A DNA stretch of 64,000 nucleotides, from positions 1 through 64,000 of the forward strand of contig NZ_CP053187.1 in assembly GCF_013046825.1 (NCBI RefSeq), in the 5' to 3' direction. Each line of letters begins with the position of its first letter. The stretch's first letter is position 1. This document shows, piece after piece, positions 17,268 to 25,185 of the stretch. The notes beneath the pieces were generated by a model. It made no database searches. It worked only from the letters and a program-made list of their open reading frames with translations, and was not told the origin of the DNA. The position numbers were made by a program, and so were the translations under genes. The DNA is from Turicibacter sanguinis. GTDB taxonomy: Bacteria > Bacillota_I > Bacilli_A > MOL361 > Turicibacteraceae.

Positions 17268-18327
17268 GATTTTTAAAGCCCTTCATCTTTACTATTTGAT
17301 GACTTAATAAAAATTGACTGACTCCTAAGATAAACTGGCTAAGTCCTAATGCAAGATAAGGACCAAAAACAAAATGGACGTAATACGATAAGAAAAATGT
17401 CAAGAGCGAGGTAAAAGCAATATATGAATATTTAACATACGGGCGACTTGCAAGATTTTCACACCGTGCGATTAAGAAAATCGGACAAATCAAAAGTCCC
17501 CCATTTAACATAAATAATAATAAAATCCAATACTCAAAATGAGCCATTTGCATAAATAAAGCACCTAACAAAGTATAAGTCCCAATATAAAGAACAAACA
17601 CCTTATAATCTAGAATTTGACGCTTCATCAAAAATAGCGCACAAATGATAAGGGGAAGAATTAAAGTTCCCGCTAACGATCCTTCAAATAATCCTGCTAA
17701 AACAGTTTGAAGGGAATGAAACTTTAAAATAAATTCATCATAAGTTAAGGTAAGCGGTCCGTTAACAGCACTCATAAAAGGTGAACTAAACATCGGTGGG
17801 GTTTGTAAAATTCCTAAATTTTGATTAATGGAGATGCTTCCCCATACCCCAACTAAATAACCAATTAATACAGGGTGTACGAGATATAAATTTCCTTTCG
17901 GTTTAATCATTGAAGAGACTAAAATTATTAAAAGACTTGCCATACAAAGAGCGGTAACCGGGGCGTCTAAGGATAACATTAAAATCAATATCATAACAAA
18001 TAATAATGAGGGACGTTCAATTAAGCTCTTTACGCCTTGTTTTAATGTCAAAAGACGATGATTCGATAAAGAAGCTAAACTATAGTCTACCACCGTTGCA
18101 AATCCTAAAATAACCATTAATTTAGTCAAATGAATTTTAAAAATTTCAATGGCAATGGTTGATCCTAAATGACCAATGGTTGAATAATAACCATATTCAA
18201 CAAATAATCCCATCAAAATGAGTAAGCTAGCAACTAAATAAAGAATTTTAATTTGTTTTTTTTCATTAATAGTTAATCTTAAAGGATGGTTTAATCGTCG
18301 CTTAATGGCTAATTTAATCTTTTTCAT
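17248..18327 (-). CDS. RnfD/NqrB-like membrane protein
   Basis: A 359-aa protein with about ten hydrophobic helices. The segment [34 protein letters not shown] matches in pattern the GSLGETS...WRIP region of the NqrB/RnfD/RnfE family, which forms membrane electron-transfer complexes. The usual covalent-flavin Thr motif near the middle is not clear: [10 protein letters not shown] stands there. No other rnf or nqr gene is adjacent, so it is an orphan. The ATG at 18327 follows GAGGAG. It may have been co-opted for another membrane redox partner. Confidence 0.6.
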   Translation of the reverse strand: MKKIKLAIKRRLNHPLRLTINEKKQIKILYLVASLLILMGLFVEYGYYSTIGHLGSTIAIEIFKIHLTKLMVILGFATVVDYSLASLSNHRLLTLKQGVKSLIERPSLLFVMILILMLSLDAPVTALCMASLLIILVSSMIKPKGNLYLVHPVLIGYLVGVWGSISINQNLGILQTPPMFSSPFMSAVNGPLTLTYDEFILKFHSLQTVLAGLFEGSLAGTLILPLIICALFLMKRQILDYKVFVLYIGTYTLLGALFMQMAHFEYWILLLFMLNGGLLICPIFLIARCENLASRPYVKYSYIAFTSLLTFFLSYYVHFVFGPYLALGLSQFILGVSQFLLSHQIVKMKGFKNQKQVIA

Positions 18328-18412
18328 GTCGTTTCTCCTCAATCTTAAAAAGTAATTCTATTCTATCATGAGATAAATCATTTTGGGATAGCTGTCTTTC
18401 TAAATATTCAAA

Positions 18413-18439
18413 AAAAAATTAGCAAAGCGCTAATTTTTT
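18413..18439 (-). terminator. Terminator after msrA
   Basis: 11-bp stem (18413-18423 with 18429-18439) followed by T-run on the minus strand. Confidence 0.8.
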
Positions 18440-18441
18440 CC

Positions 18442-18951
18442 TTATTTATACTCATCTTTTAAGTCTTCTTCTGAAATTTGATATAAGTTAACATGACAAT
18501 ATCCCATTGGATTTTTGGTCAAATAGTCTTGATGATAACGCTCTGCCTGATAAAAGGGGCTCTCTTTTTTTACTTCTACCACAATAGGAGATGCATAATT
18601 AGGTTGTATCTTTTGAATAAATCTTTCTATAACCGGACGCAAAGCTTCATCGTCATAATAAATTCCTGTTCGATATTGAACGCCAACGTCCCCCCCTTGT
18701 TTATTCAATGAAGTGGGATCAATAATTTTAAATAAATGCTCAAGAAGTCGCTCTAATGAAATAACTTGCTCATCATAATAAATTTCACAGGCTTCCACAT
18801 GATTCGTATTTTGGGCACAAACTTCTTCATAAGTTGGATTCATCGTGAAACCATCTGTATACCCGACACGTGTGGATAAAACACCTTTTAATCGCTTAAA
18901 ATAAGCTTCGACTCCCCAAAAACAGCCCCCCGCTAAAATGATTTTCTTCAT
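18442..18951 (-). CDS. msrA: Peptide-methionine (S)-S-oxide reductase MsrA
   Basis: A 169-aa enzyme that repairs oxidised methionine in proteins. The catalytic cysteine is Cys10 in GGCFWGVEAYF, followed by GVLSTRVGYTDG and the NPTYEEVC segment, all family-typical. The C-terminal DYLTKNPMGYCHVNLY carries the expected substrate-pocket residues and one Cys that could act as a resolving residue. No MsrB domain is fused. It lies 19 nt after tcdA and is probably cotranscribed with it. Confidence 0.94.
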   Translation of the reverse strand: MKKIILAGGCFWGVEAYFKRLKGVLSTRVGYTDGFTMNPTYEEVCAQNTNHVEACEIYYDEQVISLERLLEHLFKIIDPTSLNKQGGDVGVQYRTGIYYDDEALRPVIERFIQKIQPNYASPIVVEVKKESPFYQAERYHQDYLTKNPMGYCHVNLYQISEEDLKDEYK

Positions 18952-18970
18952 TATTATTTTCCCCCTTTGC

Positions 18971-19738
18971 TTAAGCTTGATCCCCTTTACGCTTAACTTT
19001 AATTGATTTGGTTAACTCATTGATGACATAACTAGCTGCGATTAATCCCGCTACACTTGGAACAAAGGCATTCGAAGCAGGTGGTAATTGTTGTTTACGA
19101 ACTTCACTATCTTCTTTTCCAACAATTTTAAGAGTATCCTCTCGTCCAATAATTGGTCGCTCTGTCGAATAAATAACTGGAATTTTACCACTTACTTTTT
19201 CTTTTTTTAATTTAGTACGAATCACTTTAGCCACTGGATCATAAGACGTCTTCTGCAAGTCTGTGATTTCAAATTTAGTTGGATCTAATTTATTAGCGGC
19301 TCCCATTGAAGAAATAAATTTAATATTTCGTTTTAAACATTCTTTAATTAAATGAATTTTATAGCTAATTGTATCTGAAGCATCTACAATAAAATCAATG
19401 TGATGATCAAATAATAAGGAAGCCGTTTCTTCTGTATAAAACATATGCATTTGAATCACCTTACATACTGGATTAATTTCCGCAATACGCTCAGCCATCA
19501 CCTCAACTTTTTTACGTCCTACCGTCTTATGAGTCGCATGAATTTGACGATTTACATTCGTGATATCTACCACATCTTTATCAATTAAAATTAACGTTCC
19601 CACACCTGTACGTGCTAATGCCTCCACGGCAAACGAACCGACACCACCAATTCCGAGCACGGCAACCGTACTATTTTTTAAGATTTCTGTTCCTTCAGGT
19701 CCATAAACTAATTCATTTCTAGAAAATTGATGTAACAT
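18971..19738 (-). CDS. tcdA: tRNA threonylcarbamoyladenosine dehydratase (TcdA/YrvM)
   Basis: A 255-aa E1-like enzyme that cyclises t6A37 of tRNAs to ct6A using ATP. The nucleotide-binding loop GIGGVGS is at 29-35, with GTLILIDKDVVDITNVNRQ following, as in the MoeB/ThiF superfamily. No catalytic Cys is needed in the way of MoeB. In Bacillus the homolog yrvM is near aspS and a 6S RNA gene; here the 6S genes lie directly upstream on the opposite strand, while aspS is about 33 kb away. Confidence 0.9.
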   Translation of the reverse strand: MLHQFSRNELVYGPEGTEILKNSTVAVLGIGGVGSFAVEALARTGVGTLILIDKDVVDITNVNRQIHATHKTVGRKKVEVMAERIAEINPVCKVIQMHMFYTEETASLLFDHHIDFIVDASDTISYKIHLIKECLKRNIKFISSMGAANKLDPTKFEITDLQKTSYDPVAKVIRTKLKKEKVSGKIPVIYSTERPIIGREDTLKIVGKEDSEVRKQQLPPASNAFVPSVAGLIAASYVINELTKSIKVKRKGDQA

Positions 19739-19881
19739 CTCGTCTTGCTCCTTACTCTTTCTAATTATTTAACTGCTTTGATTATACCGTTATTCTCTCT
19801 AAATTACCACGATGACTCACTTTTTTTAGGCTATTTTTTAAAATTTAGTATGAAATCTAAAATACTGGCTATAATAATAGT

Positions 19882-20030
19882 GTCAAATGAAATGTCATTC
19901 GGCAGTAAGTATTTGTTGGTGATTAATATACCTCATTTCCTCGGATTTTAGTTGGTATCCAACATCAAGTTACTGTCACGTAGATGATGTAGTTTAGTTG
20001 TTTTATGATGAGTGACCTCTTTCATTTGAT
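19882..20030 (+). ncRNA. Unknown folded RNA element X1 (candidate)
   Basis: TATAAT at 19870-19875 lies just upstream of a 147-bp stretch whose ends pair: 19883-19891 with 20021-20029 and 19894-19899 with 20011-20016. Inside, 19903-19908 pairs with 19970-19975, enclosing a hairpin 19951-19955 with 19959-19963. No ORF with a ribosome binding site is evident, and no intrinsic terminator follows. A further hairpin (20031-20040 with 20073-20082) separates it from the 6S RNA. Alternatively it is a small mobile repeat (MITE-like), given the terminal inverted repeat. No family was recognised. Confidence 0.45.
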
Positions 20031-20082
20031 AGATGCATATGATTTCATTTTCGTCAGTAGATGTAAAAAATAATATGCGTCT

Positions 20083-20305
20083 AAATCCCCTGAATTGTGC
20101 GTATGGTGATTAGTTGTGAAATCCGAACATTTCTGATAAGGGAATCCGGAGTTCTGATATTGTGTTGAATGCCTAACCATTTTGTTAGGAATCCTAATAT
20201 ATCAGACAGGATACCCACCTGCTCTCGAGCGGGTTTATTATCCTAACACTTACGGCAATTTGGGTTATTTAAGATGACACGGATAGCAATATCCGTGTTT
20301 TTTTA
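20083..20305 (+). ncRNA. ssrS: 6S RNA, copy A
   Basis: An approximately 200-nt plus-strand RNA. 5' and 3' parts pair (GCGTATGGTGATTAG with CTAACACTTACGGC), an apical stem forms (20153-20160 with 20199-20206), and the middle is a large bubble with CCGAAC at 20123-20128 and ACCCACCTGC...GCGGGT opposite. CCGAAC matches the pRNA-template element I recall for Bacillus 6S-1. It ends in a 9-bp terminator stem (20277-20285 with 20290-20298) plus T-run. Copy B, 275 nt downstream, shows compensatory changes in these stems. 6S RNA binds the housekeeping RNA polymerase. Position beside tcdA fits Bacillus. Confidence 0.78.
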
Positions 20306-20324
20306 TTTTATCTCAATTTATTTA

Positions 20325-20353
20325 TTGCACTTTATCGCTTAACATGATAAAAT
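20325..20353 (+). promoter_or_regulatory. Promoter of folded element X2
   Basis: TTGCAC, exactly 17 nt, then TAAAAT with an upstream TG (extended -10). Its predicted start falls at the 5' edge of element X2. It has the same architecture as the 6S copy B promoter. Confidence 0.6.
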
Positions 20354-20357
20354 CTAA

Positions 20358-20492
20358 TTCCAAACTGAACCGTCAGATGATTTTTCATTTAAAATAATAC
20401 ACTTCTTATACCACATTTTAAACTCTATCTAGTCCATAAGGACCCTAACCCTTCAGATTAAGATAGATTTTGCCTTGACGGTCACTTTGGGC
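20358..20492 (+). ncRNA. Unknown folded RNA element X2 (candidate)
   Basis: Ends pair over 14 bp: 20360-20364, 20366-20368 and 20370-20375 with 20476-20490. Within lie an inner helix (20424-20430 with 20461-20467) and a hairpin (20432-20435 with 20440-20443). A good promoter places the start exactly at the 5' arm. No coding frame or intrinsic terminator is evident. The 5' edge (CCAAACTGAACCGTCA) resembles that of X1 (TCAAATGAAATGTCAT), and both sit just upstream of a 6S copy, so X1 and X2 may be diverged paralogs. Function unknown. Confidence 0.45.
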
Positions 20493-20544
20493 TAAAAACA
20501 AAAAGAATTTAGTTTAGATATAAATGAGATGAGTTAAATTGACC

Positions 20545-20573
20545 TTGCAATCTATCCAATATCATGTTAAAAT
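20545..20573 (+). promoter_or_regulatory. Promoter of 6S RNA copy B
   Basis: TTGCAA, 17-nt spacer, TAAAAT with an extended -10 TG; start predicted near 20580. Confidence 0.65.
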
Positions 20574-20579
20574 TTACTC

Positions 20580-20796
20580 ATCTTCTGAGATATGCGTAAG
20601 GTGATTAGTTCTTTAAATCCGAACATTTCTGATTAGGGAATCCGATTCGCTAGTGTGGTGTTGAATGCCTAGCTTTTATCACCTAGGACTCCTAAAACAC
20701 TAGATACGATGCCCACCTGCTATTTTAGCGGGTTTATATCCTAACACCTACGGTATTTTGGATAAACACGAATCAATATGATTCGTGTTTTTTTTA
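20580..20796 (+). ncRNA. ssrS: 6S RNA, copy B
   Basis: Paralog of copy A with the same order of elements. GCGTAAGGTGATTAG pairs with CTAACACCTACGG. CCGAAC is at 20619-20624, the apical stem is 20650-20656 with 20697-20703, the inner hairpin is CCTAG/CTAGG, and CCCACCTGC...GCGGGT lies on the 3' side. The apical helix and the terminator helix (20765-20775 with 20779-20789) differ from copy A at both partners, which supports real RNA structure. The RNA ends in eight T. The IS30 element begins two to three nt after this T-run. Confidence 0.78.
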
Positions 20797-20797
20797 T

Positions 20798-21855
20798 TTG
20801 ACAGATTGTAATATTAAGTGCGACACAAAAAAACTCATAAATAGGATCTTTGTTATAGAATGAAGTTACCACACAAAATTCTTAACAAGGAGATCTATTT
20901 ATGAGTTATAAACATCTTAACACATTTGAGCGCACACGTATAGAAGTTCTTTCAAAAATGGGCTATTCAACGAGACAAATCGCTCAACAACTAAATCGCC
21001 ACCATTCAACGATTGCTCGTGAACTGAAACGAAATACTCAAAAGACGTATCAGGCTGAGTTAGCAGAAGAATTAGCTGGACAACGTCGATTAAGTTGTCG
21101 TTGTCCAGAGAAGAAATCTGAACAAGTCATTCAGACCATCCAACATTATTTAAAGTTAACCTGGTCGCCTGAACAAATTTCTAATACCGTTTTAAAGGGT
21201 GTTCTTTCATTTAAAACCATTTATCGTTGGATTTATGATGAAACCATTTTGTTAGGAGATTTAAGTTGTTTAAGACAAAAAGGAAAGCGACGAAAACCAC
21301 GAGAAACACGCGGACGATTTAACATTGGAACGTCGATTCATCAACGTCCCAAAGAAGTAAAAAGACGTGAAACGTTTGGGCACTGGGAATTAGATACGGT
21401 TGTTTCAAGTCGTGGAAAGAGTAAAGGTTGCTTGGCGACCTTTGTTGAACGTCAAACACGTTTTTATGTGGCCATTAAAATAGAAAATCGCTCAGCAACA
21501 GAAATGTACCGAGCGATTAGTGAGTTATATAAACTCTTTCCTAAAGACACCTTTAAAACTTATACGGTTGATCGAGGAAAAGAGTTTGCTTGTTATTCCA
21601 AAGTAGAAGCTGATTTAAAGGTTCCTGTTTACTTCGCAGATGCCTATTCGTCTTGGCAAAGAGGAAGTAATGAAAATGCCAATGGTCTTCTTCGAGAGTT
21701 TTTCCCGAAGAAGACAGATTTAGCACGAGTCAGTGACGAAGAGATTAATGAGGCACTCTGCCTCATTAATCATCGACCACGAAAATGTTTAGGGTGGAAA
21801 ACTTCATTCGAGCTATTTCATGAGAAACTGTCGCATTTGTATTGACAATTCGTCA
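20798..21855. mobile_element. IS30-family insertion sequence
   Basis: An approximately 1.06-kb element with imperfect terminal inverted repeats of about 28 bp (left from 20799, TGACAGATTGT...GTGCGACA; right ending 21855, the complement of TGACGAATTGT...ATGCGACA). TTTAT occurs at 20793-20797 and 21856-21860 and may be the target duplication, though in AT-rich DNA this could be chance. One intact transposase lies inside. It sits between the 6S array and the glycopolymer cluster. Confidence 0.85.
20901..21845 (+). CDS. IS30-family transposase
   Basis: A 314-aa DDE transposase. An N-terminal helix-turn-helix (YSTRQIAQQLNRHHSTIARELKRN, about 22-45) binds the ends. The catalytic triad is Asp165 (HWELDTVV), Asp224 (TVDRGKEF) and Glu258 (GSNENANG); the last two are 33 residues apart, the IS30 spacing. 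AAGGAG precedes the ATG. The frame is intact, so the element could be active. It ends within the right inverted repeat. Confidence 0.95.
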   Translation: MSYKHLNTFERTRIEVLSKMGYSTRQIAQQLNRHHSTIARELKRNTQKTYQAELAEELAGQRRLSCRCPEKKSEQVIQTIQHYLKLTWSPEQISNTVLKGVLSFKTIYRWIYDETILLGDLSCLRQKGKRRKPRETRGRFNIGTSIHQRPKEVKRRETFGHWELDTVVSSRGKSKGCLATFVERQTRFYVAIKIENRSATEMYRAISELYKLFPKDTFKTYTVDRGKEFACYSKVEADLKVPVYFADAYSSWQRGSNENANGLLREFFPKKTDLARVSDEEINEALCLINHRPRKCLGWKTSFELFHEKLSHLY

Positions 21856-21866
21856 TTTATATAAAT

Positions 21867-21900
21867 AAAAAGGATGCGGTGTGAGAACCTCATCCTTTTT
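21867..21900 (-). terminator. Terminator at the end of the glycopolymer cluster
   Basis: 10-bp stem (21867-21876 with 21891-21900) with a T-run on the minus strand, directly after the last cluster gene. Confidence 0.8.
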
Positions 21901-23775
21901 TTATGGCATTAAAACATTTTCTAAACGTACCGTTCCATTTTCCTTGATCACACGATATAACGTATCGTTCATTAAATCAATCCCTGATTCAAATAAACTT
22001 CCATAAGTATTAATAAATTTTTCATCAATGCGATGTAAATAAACATAATCATACTCATTTAACCTCGATGCCCATTCCGAAACGGATAAATTACAAGTGT
22101 ATAAATCAGTATCTGAATAAGGGTCACCTAAACTATACTCATATGTATTAATGTGAATTGGCGTTAAAATATAACGTGATGTTAAATGACCATGACGATT
22201 ATTTTGCGTAATAAGGTAAACACGGTCAGTAGGATTAACCACCTCTAATAGTTTTTCCATTTCATAATAATCCCATCTTGTTTCAACACTTTGATCAATA
22301 TAATAAGGGGCTAAAATGGTACTATTTAATAGTGGTTTAATATTGATGAAAATTAAGCAAAAGACGACACAAGCTAATGGTAAATAAGGCTTAAACTTCT
22401 TTGACTCATCAGAATCAACACTCAACAACATATATACTAAGAAGATAAAGAATCCCGTTAAATAGGTTCCTAAATAGCGAGCGAGTGAGGCAAGACCTGT
22501 TGCTTCCCCTTCTGAATACGTAAATAAATAGACTGATAAGAGTGAAGCTGCAAAAATGAGGCATCCCATAAAGATTAAACGAATGGCCCATTTTATTCTA
22601 ATTTGATATTTTTTGTTTGTTAAATAAACTAAACTTGCACCTAATAAGGCAAAAATAAATAAACACCCTATAAAGTTAATATCAATCATAAAGCCAGTGA
22701 TTTTATCAGTAAATAAGGCATTAAAGAAATTAATCATCGTTTGTTTACGATACACAGGTTGATCATCGGCATAAAGATTTAATACTTTTTGTAAGGTTAC
22801 ACCAGGTTCTCCCCAGTAACTCCCTGTTTGACAAATCTTTAAGTACCAACTCCATGAGTACTTCGCAAATAAAATAGTGATTAAAGGCAAAATAAGCATC
22901 ACTTTATTCACATAACGATTTTGCTTCATAAACGATTTAACCTCTAGGCGATTTAAAATTAAATCTGGCAGAATAATAACAAGTGAAATGGCAGCTAAAC
23001 CAAATCCCGTTTCTTTAGTTAAGATGAGTGTAGCGAAAGCTAAGCTTAAATTCAATAAATTAAATTTAGACATGGGCTGACTAAAGTAACTATATAAGAT
23101 ATATCCAAAAATCACACCTAGTGTAGCATCAACATAAATCGTATGATAGAACTCATAATAAAAAGCGAGTGGAACCACAAGTACCGTAAAAGCTAACATT
23201 AAAAATTTCTTTGGTTCTTTCCAAGTGGTAAACTTTAAAATAGGAATCAATAACGCGATATTAAAAACATTGATGGCCCGATATAAATTTCCTTCAATAA
23301 ATACCCCAGATAGTTTTTGTAAGAAATATTGGAATAAGGCAATCGCCGGTGGATAAGATTTAAACGTTGTCGTAGCAATGGATTGATTTCCAAGAACATC
23401 AAGTGCAAACATATTCTTTACCGTTAATCCCCAATGTGAAAACTCATCCCATTGTGTTAATAAACGACCCCGATGAGCCCACCAAATAAACCCAAAGAAT
23501 AGTACAAAAAATAGTAAACCTGGTGTTAGAGAACGCATGAAAAACTCTTTTTTATCTTTCCAAACAAAATAAAGACTGAATCCAATCGCTAAAATAGTCA
23601 ATCCGATCACCGCATAATATCCAACCTTTAATGAACCCAAAATTGAGCAAACATACATTAATAACGTCATGGATAAGACCGTTATCGGTAACACTTCTTC
23701 AAAACGCTTTTTAAAGAAGCCGCTATAACTAACTGTAATAGCTAATAAAATGAATAGAAATAAAACTAAATACAT
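21901..23775 (-). CDS. Large polytopic membrane protein, possible GT-C glycosyltransferase
   Basis: A 624-aa protein with about 12-13 helices and a soluble C-terminal tail (from about 500). The first external loop after several helices reads QWDEFSHWGLTVKNM; an acidic pair in an early loop is typical of GT-C enzymes that use polyprenyl-phosphate sugars. No family was recognised with confidence. Its start overlaps the GT2-GtrA gene by ten bases, so the two are translationally coupled. The likely role is transfer of the sugar that the coupled protein loads onto the lipid, but that is inference. Confidence 0.6.
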   Translation of the reverse strand: MYLVLFLFILLAITVSYSGFFKKRFEEVLPITVLSMTLLMYVCSILGSLKVGYYAVIGLTILAIGFSLYFVWKDKKEFFMRSLTPGLLFFVLFFGFIWWAHRGRLLTQWDEFSHWGLTVKNMFALDVLGNQSIATTTFKSYPPAIALFQYFLQKLSGVFIEGNLYRAINVFNIALLIPILKFTTWKEPKKFLMLAFTVLVVPLAFYYEFYHTIYVDATLGVIFGYILYSYFSQPMSKFNLLNLSLAFATLILTKETGFGLAAISLVIILPDLILNRLEVKSFMKQNRYVNKVMLILPLITILFAKYSWSWYLKICQTGSYWGEPGVTLQKVLNLYADDQPVYRKQTMINFFNALFTDKITGFMIDINFIGCLFIFALLGASLVYLTNKKYQIRIKWAIRLIFMGCLIFAASLLSVYLFTYSEGEATGLASLARYLGTYLTGFFIFLVYMLLSVDSDESKKFKPYLPLACVVFCLIFINIKPLLNSTILAPYYIDQSVETRWDYYEMEKLLEVVNPTDRVYLITQNNRHGHLTSRYILTPIHINTYEYSLGDPYSDTDLYTCNLSVSEWASRLNEYDYVYLHRIDEKFINTYGSLFESGIDLMNDTLYRVIKENGTVRLENVLMP

Positions 23776-24860
23776 ATGCGTTTATTTCCTCCTTCATTTT
23801 CCACTTCACGCTTAAAGACCCATTCACGTTGGATTTGGAAGCTTAATAAGAATAATAAGACATCCACGATTAATTTTAAACCAACTTCATTCATTTCAGA
23901 CACTTTAAATAAATAAGTCACCCCAACACCAGAAATCAACATTTGAATGATGCATAAACAATAGTACTTGATAGCAGTTGAAATAGAATTTTCTTTTAAA
24001 TTAAACACGGTATTTTTATTAACCATGAAATTCGCAACAGACGAAACGATACGTGCTAATACCGTTGCAATCATAATATAATTAAGTCCTGACATGCCTT
24101 TTAAAATCGAGATGAATAAGGTAAAAAATGAAATATCAATAATAAAAGAGGCAAATGAAGATAAGATAAATTTTAAAAATACCGAATATATTTTTAATGA
24201 ATCAACTAACGGATTAAAATGAGAAGACTTATTCTCTTCTAAATAAATCGTTTGAATCGGAACCTCTGTAATACGAACTTGATTTTGTTTTGAATCAATT
24301 AACATATTCATTTCAAACTCAAAACGTTCACCCGACACATTCATCAATGTTTTTAAGTAGTTACGAGGGATAGCACGTAATCCTGTTTGTGTATCGGTCA
24401 CTTTGACCCCACATAAAAATTTAAAAACATGACGTGTCATAATATTTCCAAAGCGGCTTCTAAACGGAATATTGGCTGCATCAAAGTCACGACACCCCAT
24501 AATTAAATCTGTCGGATGCTCCATCAAAGTATTTGAACATTTGATAATGTCCTCAAGACTATGCTGACCATCGGCATCTACGGTTACAACCCCAACGAGA
24601 TTTGGAAACGTATTTAAAATATAATTAAATGCCGTTTTTAAAGCACGCCCTTTTCCTAAATTGACATGATGTCGTAACACATGACAATGATACACGTTTT
24701 TTGCTTCTTCAAAATACGAATCAAATGTTTCAACACTTCCATCATTCACAACTATAATATGTTCAAATTCATTTGACCTTAAATTTTTAATAAGATTTAG
24801 CATTTTCTCATCCGGATTTAAACACGGAATAAGGATCGCTACCTGATTAAATGGCTTCAC
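23766..24860 (-). CDS. GT2 polyprenyl-phosphate glycosyltransferase fused to a GtrA domain
   Basis: A 364-aa two-part protein. Residues 1-225 are a DPM1/CsbB-like GT2 domain (VAILIPCLNP, VVNDGS, and DAD at 95-97 in TVDADGQHS). Residues 230-350 hold four helices resembling GtrA/GtcA, the family thought to flip polyprenyl-phosphate sugars. Normally these are separate genes. With YfhO-like proteins nearby it gives the three functions of LTA glycosylation known from Bacillus, Listeria and Staphylococcus. A long structured leader precedes it. Confidence 0.85.
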   Translation of the reverse strand: MKPFNQVAILIPCLNPDEKMLNLIKNLRSNEFEHIIVVNDGSVETFDSYFEEAKNVYHCHVLRHHVNLGKGRALKTAFNYILNTFPNLVGVVTVDADGQHSLEDIIKCSNTLMEHPTDLIMGCRDFDAANIPFRSRFGNIMTRHVFKFLCGVKVTDTQTGLRAIPRNYLKTLMNVSGERFEFEMNMLIDSKQNQVRITEVPIQTIYLEENKSSHFNPLVDSLKIYSVFLKFILSSFASFIIDISFFTLFISILKGMSGLNYIMIATVLARIVSSVANFMVNKNTVFNLKENSISTAIKYYCLCIIQMLISGVGVTYLFKVSEMNEVGLKLIVDVLLFLLSFQIQREWVFKREVENEGGNKRICI

Positions 24861-24906
24861 TAATAAATCCCCTTTTCTGCTCCTAATTTTATTTTAAGTC
24901 CTCTTA

Positions 24907-25013
24907 TATAAGAACCGATAAGTTTTGTGGATTTCAAAACCTTTAGTGGTTCTATAGTTATACCTTAGTATCACAACGGCTTAAATACTAAGACTGCTTC
25001 TATAAAACTATAG
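24907..25013 (-). promoter_or_regulatory. Structured 5' leader of the GT2-GtrA gene (candidate switch)
   Basis: Four helices occur in the 325-bp gap. 24907-24916 pairs with 24948-24956, enclosing 24922-24927 with 24935-24940. 24952-24959 pairs with 25006-25013, enclosing 24964-24971 with 24985-24992. The two outer helices share bases 24952-24956, so they cannot form together, as in a conformational switch. No known riboswitch was recognised. The rest of the gap holds the promoter and the neighbouring gene's terminator. Confidence 0.4.
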
Positions 25014-25087
25014 ATGACATTTCGGTTTATATACGGACTAAAAGTTATACTCAACGTCTTGTCGATAATTGTACTTCTTGCCTTTTA

Positions 25088-25116
25088 ATTATAAAATATT
25101 CCGTCATAGATGGAAA
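25088..25116 (-). promoter_or_regulatory. Probable promoter of the GT2-GtrA operon
   Basis: On the minus strand TTTCCA (25116-25111), 17 nt, then TATAAT (25093-25088). This predicts a leader of about 220 nt. Confidence 0.5.
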
Positions 25117-25158
25117 CATTTTTTCATAAAAATCCTTCTTCAGGAATTATTTTACAAC

Positions 25159-25182
25159 AAAAGGGAGCTAAGGCTCCCTTTT
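25159..25182 (-). terminator. Terminator after the LTA-synthase-like gene
   Basis: 10-bp GC-containing stem (25159-25168 with 25173-25182) followed by a short T-rich run. Confidence 0.8.
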
Positions 25183-25185
25183 AAT

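Noticed and set aside
20083-20796. Riboswitch for the IS30 transposase
   Set aside because: Each RNA has its own terminator before the IS, and the IS is bounded by its own repeats, so they are not a leader of the transposase.
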